9,874 nucleotides of DNA from Rhodospirillaceae bacterium CCH5-H10 (GTDB taxonomy: Bacteria; Pseudomonadota; Alphaproteobacteria; Reyranellales; Reyranellaceae), in NCBI GenBank assembly GCA_001557035.1, contig LSKJ01000161.1:1-9874 (forward strand), in the 5' to 3' direction. Positions within the stretch are counted from its first letter, which is position 1; the number at the start of each line of letters is the position of its first letter. The notes under the pieces were generated by a model. The model saw only the letters and a list, made by a program, of their open reading frames with translations. It had not been told where the DNA came from and did not search any database. A program made the translations under genes and the position numbers. Shown one piece after another: positions 7,670 through 9,874 of the stretch.

Positions 7670-9205
7670 TCAGTGACCGGCGCGCGGAAGCTTGATGTCC
7701 TGCACGGGCGGCAGCGTGAAGCGAGAGGGCGTGCCCATGGATTTCGGATCGACGTCGCTGCGGTTCCACCAACCGCCGCCCAGTGCCTGGAACAGCGCCG
7801 CCGTGTCGGAGTAGCGCGCTGCCTGTGCGCGCAGCCGGTTGATGACCGCCGTCTGGTAGGTCTGCTGGGCGTTCAGCAGGATCAGGTAGTTCACCGCGCC
7901 CAGCTGATATTGCTGCTCGGACAGCCTGAGACTCGCGGCGGCCGTCTGCTCGGCCGCGACCTGCGCGCGCAGCGTGTCGGCGTCGGCCTGCAGCGCGCGC
8001 AGGGCATTGGCGACGTCCTGGAACGCCGACAGCACGACGCCGCGATACTGCGCGGCGGCCCGCTCGTAGGCGGCGATCGCCGCCTTGCGCTGGCTGTCGA
8101 GCCTGCCGCCGTCGAACACGGTCTGCGCGATGCCGAGGCCGATGCTCCACACGCCCGCCCCCGGGACGAGCAGCGAGCCGATGCCACCCGAGGTGAAGCC
8201 CAGCAGGCCGGTGATCGTGAACTGGGGCATCTGGTTGGAAACGGCGACGCCGATATCGGCGCTGGCGGAACGCAGCTGCGCCTCGGCCGCCCGCACGTCG
8301 GGCCTCTGCTCGACCAGCGTCGAAGGCAGGCTGAGCGGCAGTTCGGTCGGAAGCTTCAGCCTGGCGAGATCGAAGCTCTCGCCGCGATCCTGGTCGGGTG
8401 TGCGACCGACCAGACGCATCAGCTGGTTGCGCTGAAGGGCGAGTTGCTTCTGCAGCGGCGGCAGCGTGGCCTGCGTCTGCGTGAGTACGGCTTCCTGCGC
8501 CAGCACGTCGGCGCGCGAGGCACCGCCCAGGTCGAACTGGCGTCGCACAACCGACAGCGAGTTGTTGAGGATGGCGATGATGCCCTTGGTCGCGTCGATC
8601 TGCGCCTGCAGTGACGCAAGGTTGATCGCGGCCACCACGACGTTGGAGGTGAGCGTGAGGTAAGTCGCTTCGAGCTGGAAGCGCTGGACTTCCGCCAGCG
8701 CTTCCTTCGATTCGACCTGGCGCCGCACGCCGCCGAACACGTCGGGCGCATAGGAGATGTTCACCGACGCCGCGGTCACGCCGAAGATGGTGCCCGATCC
8801 TACCTGCCCCTGCGCTGCGGGCGAGGCGAGCTGCTGCTGGCCCGAACCGTTGGCACTGAGCGTCGGGAACAGGCTGCCCTGCTGGGCGAAGAAATTCTCG
8901 CGGGCCTGCCGGAGCGCGGCCTGCGCGGCATCGACGTCGGGGTTGGCCTGCATCGCTTCACGGACCAGCGTGTCGAGCTGCTGCGACTGGAACAGCGTCC
9001 ACCATTCGCCGGGAATGTCCTTCTCCGGCACGAAGGTCTGCGCCGCGCCGCCCGGTCCGGTCGCCGAGCTGGTCTGCGGCGCCAGTGCCTCGGGCGTGTA
9101 ACCGGTCGAGGTGGGCTTGTCGGGCTTCACGAAATCCGGGCCCGAGGTACAGCCCGCGAGAAGGACGGCCGTGAAGGCTGCGAGAAAAGGCGAACGCGTC
9201 GACAT
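7670..9205 (-). CDS. outer-membrane channel lipoprotein of RND efflux pump (NodT/OprM family)
   Basis: TolC-type outer-membrane exit duct of the tripartite pump. The 511-residue product starts with a lipoprotein signal, MSTRSPFLAAFTAVLLAGCTSG, with lipobox LLAGC and the lipidated cysteine at C19. The next residue is Thr, not Asp, consistent with outer-membrane sorting. The mature part has the two OEP repeats of the family, rich in Ala/Gln/Leu helices. Visible family blocks are WWTLFQSQQLDTLVREAMQANPDVDAA, LTSNVVVAAINLASLQAQID, RPDVRAAEAQLRSASADIGVA, GLGIAQTVFDGGRLDSQRKAA, AFQDVANALRAL and the late NYLILLNAQQTYQ. The ATG at 9205 is set by the signal peptide; its ribosome site is weak. It begins 15 nt after the regulator stop and precedes the adaptor, so it is the first structural gene of the pump. 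Confidence 0.94.
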   Translation of the reverse strand: MSTRSPFLAAFTAVLLAGCTSGPDFVKPDKPTSTGYTPEALAPQTSSATGPGGAAQTFVPEKDIPGEWWTLFQSQQLDTLVREAMQANPDVDAAQAALRQARENFFAQQGSLFPTLSANGSGQQQLASPAAQGQVGSGTIFGVTAASVNISYAPDVFGGVRRQVESKEALAEVQRFQLEATYLTLTSNVVVAAINLASLQAQIDATKGIIAILNNSLSVVRRQFDLGGASRADVLAQEAVLTQTQATLPPLQKQLALQRNQLMRLVGRTPDQDRGESFDLARLKLPTELPLSLPSTLVEQRPDVRAAEAQLRSASADIGVAVSNQMPQFTITGLLGFTSGGIGSLLVPGAGVWSIGLGIAQTVFDGGRLDSQRKAAIAAYERAAAQYRGVVLSAFQDVANALRALQADADTLRAQVAAEQTAAASLRLSEQQYQLGAVNYLILLNAQQTYQTAVINRLRAQAARYSDTAALFQALGGGWWNRSDVDPKSMGTPSRFTLPPVQDIKLPRAGH

Positions 9206-9220
9206 GGGCGTACTCGCGAT

Positions 9221-9874
9221 CTAACGGTTGGCTGTGGCGGCGCGGCAGATGGCAAGCGTATGGTCGCGCATGATCTGCTTGATCAGGCGGACGCTGGCTT
9301 CGTCGAAACCGGTGGCCGCGAGGATGGGTCGCTTGTTGTTGCTGCAGAAGATGACGACCTGCCCGATCAGCGCCATCGTGCGCATCGTCATCTCCTGGTC
9401 GGTCTCGGACTTGCCATGGATGCGCGACAGAAGGGCGAGGCAGGGATTGAAGATCTGCCGCATGCCGTTGTCGTGCAGCCTGTCGAGACCGGGCGTCTCC
9501 TCGACTTCGGCCCGCGCGAAGAACAGGCGGCGGCTCTCGACCTGCGTGCCGCTGGTGACCAGCGTGACGAAGGTCTCGAGCATCTCGCACAGGAGTTCGG
9601 TGAGCTCGGCCGGCGTGGCGGCGGGATCGTCGAGCGCGGCCCGCACGCGGGGCGACACCCCGGCCATGTGCCGCTCGGTGTCGGCCACGATGTCCTCGAT
9701 GATCGCCCGGTAGAGGCCTTCCTTGTTGCCGAAATAGTACTGGATGGCGGGAAGGTTCACGCCGGCGCCCTCGGCGATCTGCCGGGTGCTGGCGCCCTCG
9801 TATCCCTGGGCCGCAAACAGATCGAGCGCGCGTTCGAGAATGCGCCGGCGGGTGTCTTCGCCTCGTGCCTGGAC
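9221..9874 (-). CDS. TetR/AcrR-family regulator with CecR-like C-terminal domain (5' end beyond window)
   Basis: Probable ligand-responsive repressor of the pump operon. The frame is open from the right edge for 217 residues. The visible N-terminus already contains the TetR DNA-binding domain: DTRRRILERALDLFAAQGYEGAS, then the helix-turn-helix TRQIAEGAGVNLPAIQYYFGNKEGLYRAII. Probably only a few codons are missing. The GTG at 9760 lies inside the helix-turn-helix and cannot be the start. The C-terminal half (EMLETFVTLVTSG, ESRRLFFARAEVEETPGLDRLHDN, MTMRTMALIGQVVIFCSNNKRPIL) resembles the CecR (YbiH, DUF1956) ligand-binding domain, judged from memory. It stops 15 nt before the channel gene on the same strand, like E. 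coli cecR heading ybhGFSR. The promoter and self-operator should lie beyond 9874. The effector is unknown. Confidence 0.9.
   Translation of the reverse strand, partial: VQARGEDTRRRILERALDLFAAQGYEGASTRQIAEGAGVNLPAIQYYFGNKEGLYRAIIEDIVADTERHMAGVSPRVRAALDDPAATPAELTELLCEMLETFVTLVTSGTQVESRRLFFARAEVEETPGLDRLHDNGMRQIFNPCLALLSRIHGKSETDQEMTMRTMALIGQVVIFCSNNKRPILAATGFDEASVRLIKQIMRDHTLAICRAATANR

Noticed and set aside
7614..8150. upstream extension of the adaptor frame
   Set aside because: It overlaps the channel gene in another frame, is Arg-rich noise and would bury the membrane anchor. The ATG at 7613 has a good ribosome site.
7643..8614. 323-codon open frame on the plus strand
   Set aside because: Antisense to the outer-membrane channel gene, whose signal peptide and OEP blocks are clear.

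Overview
The window reads as chromosomal DNA of a GC-rich alphaproteobacterium. It is densely coding: the gaps between genes are 5, 12, 32, 18, 1, 23, 56 and 15 nt, so no stretch over 300 nt lacks a gene. The alphaproteobacterial placement rests on a DUF2948-family gene directly downstream of murA, a pairing I know from that class. A Rhodospirillales/Reyranella-like origin is possible but cannot be fixed from the sequence alone. I see no tRNA, rRNA, CRISPR array, insertion sequence or phage gene.

Left block (1-2459, all minus strand). In transcription order it holds a 51-residue basic protein of unknown function, dcd (dCTP deaminase), murA (UDP-GlcNAc enolpyruvyl transferase) and a DUF2948 protein that runs off the left edge. 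The tight spacing suggests one housekeeping operon linking dUMP/dTTP precursor supply and peptidoglycan synthesis. In related genomes I would expect hisD next, beyond the left edge.

Middle (2478-3362, plus strand). A single gene encodes a haloalkane dehalogenase of the DhlA (HLD-I) type. It has a complete Asp-His-Asp triad and both halide-binding tryptophans. It starts on TTG only 18 nt from the divergent small gene and stops 1 nt from the convergent pump gene, so it sits as a tightly packed one-gene insert between two minus-strand operons.

Right block (3364-9874, all minus strand). In transcription order it holds a TetR-family regulator with a CecR-like C-terminal domain (5' end beyond the right edge), an outer-membrane lipoprotein channel (NodT/OprM type), a periplasmic adaptor and a 1031-residue HAE1 RND permease. 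These three structural genes make a complete tripartite proton-driven efflux pump, probably co-transcribed with and controlled by the regulator. The order channel-adaptor-permease is less common than adaptor-permease-channel. The controlling promoter and operator probably lie beyond the right edge.

Nothing here looks like a wholly new system. The most interesting items are the DhlA-like dehalogenase with a shorter cap, the packed arrangement around it, the uncharacterised 51-residue protein and the DUF2948 gene.
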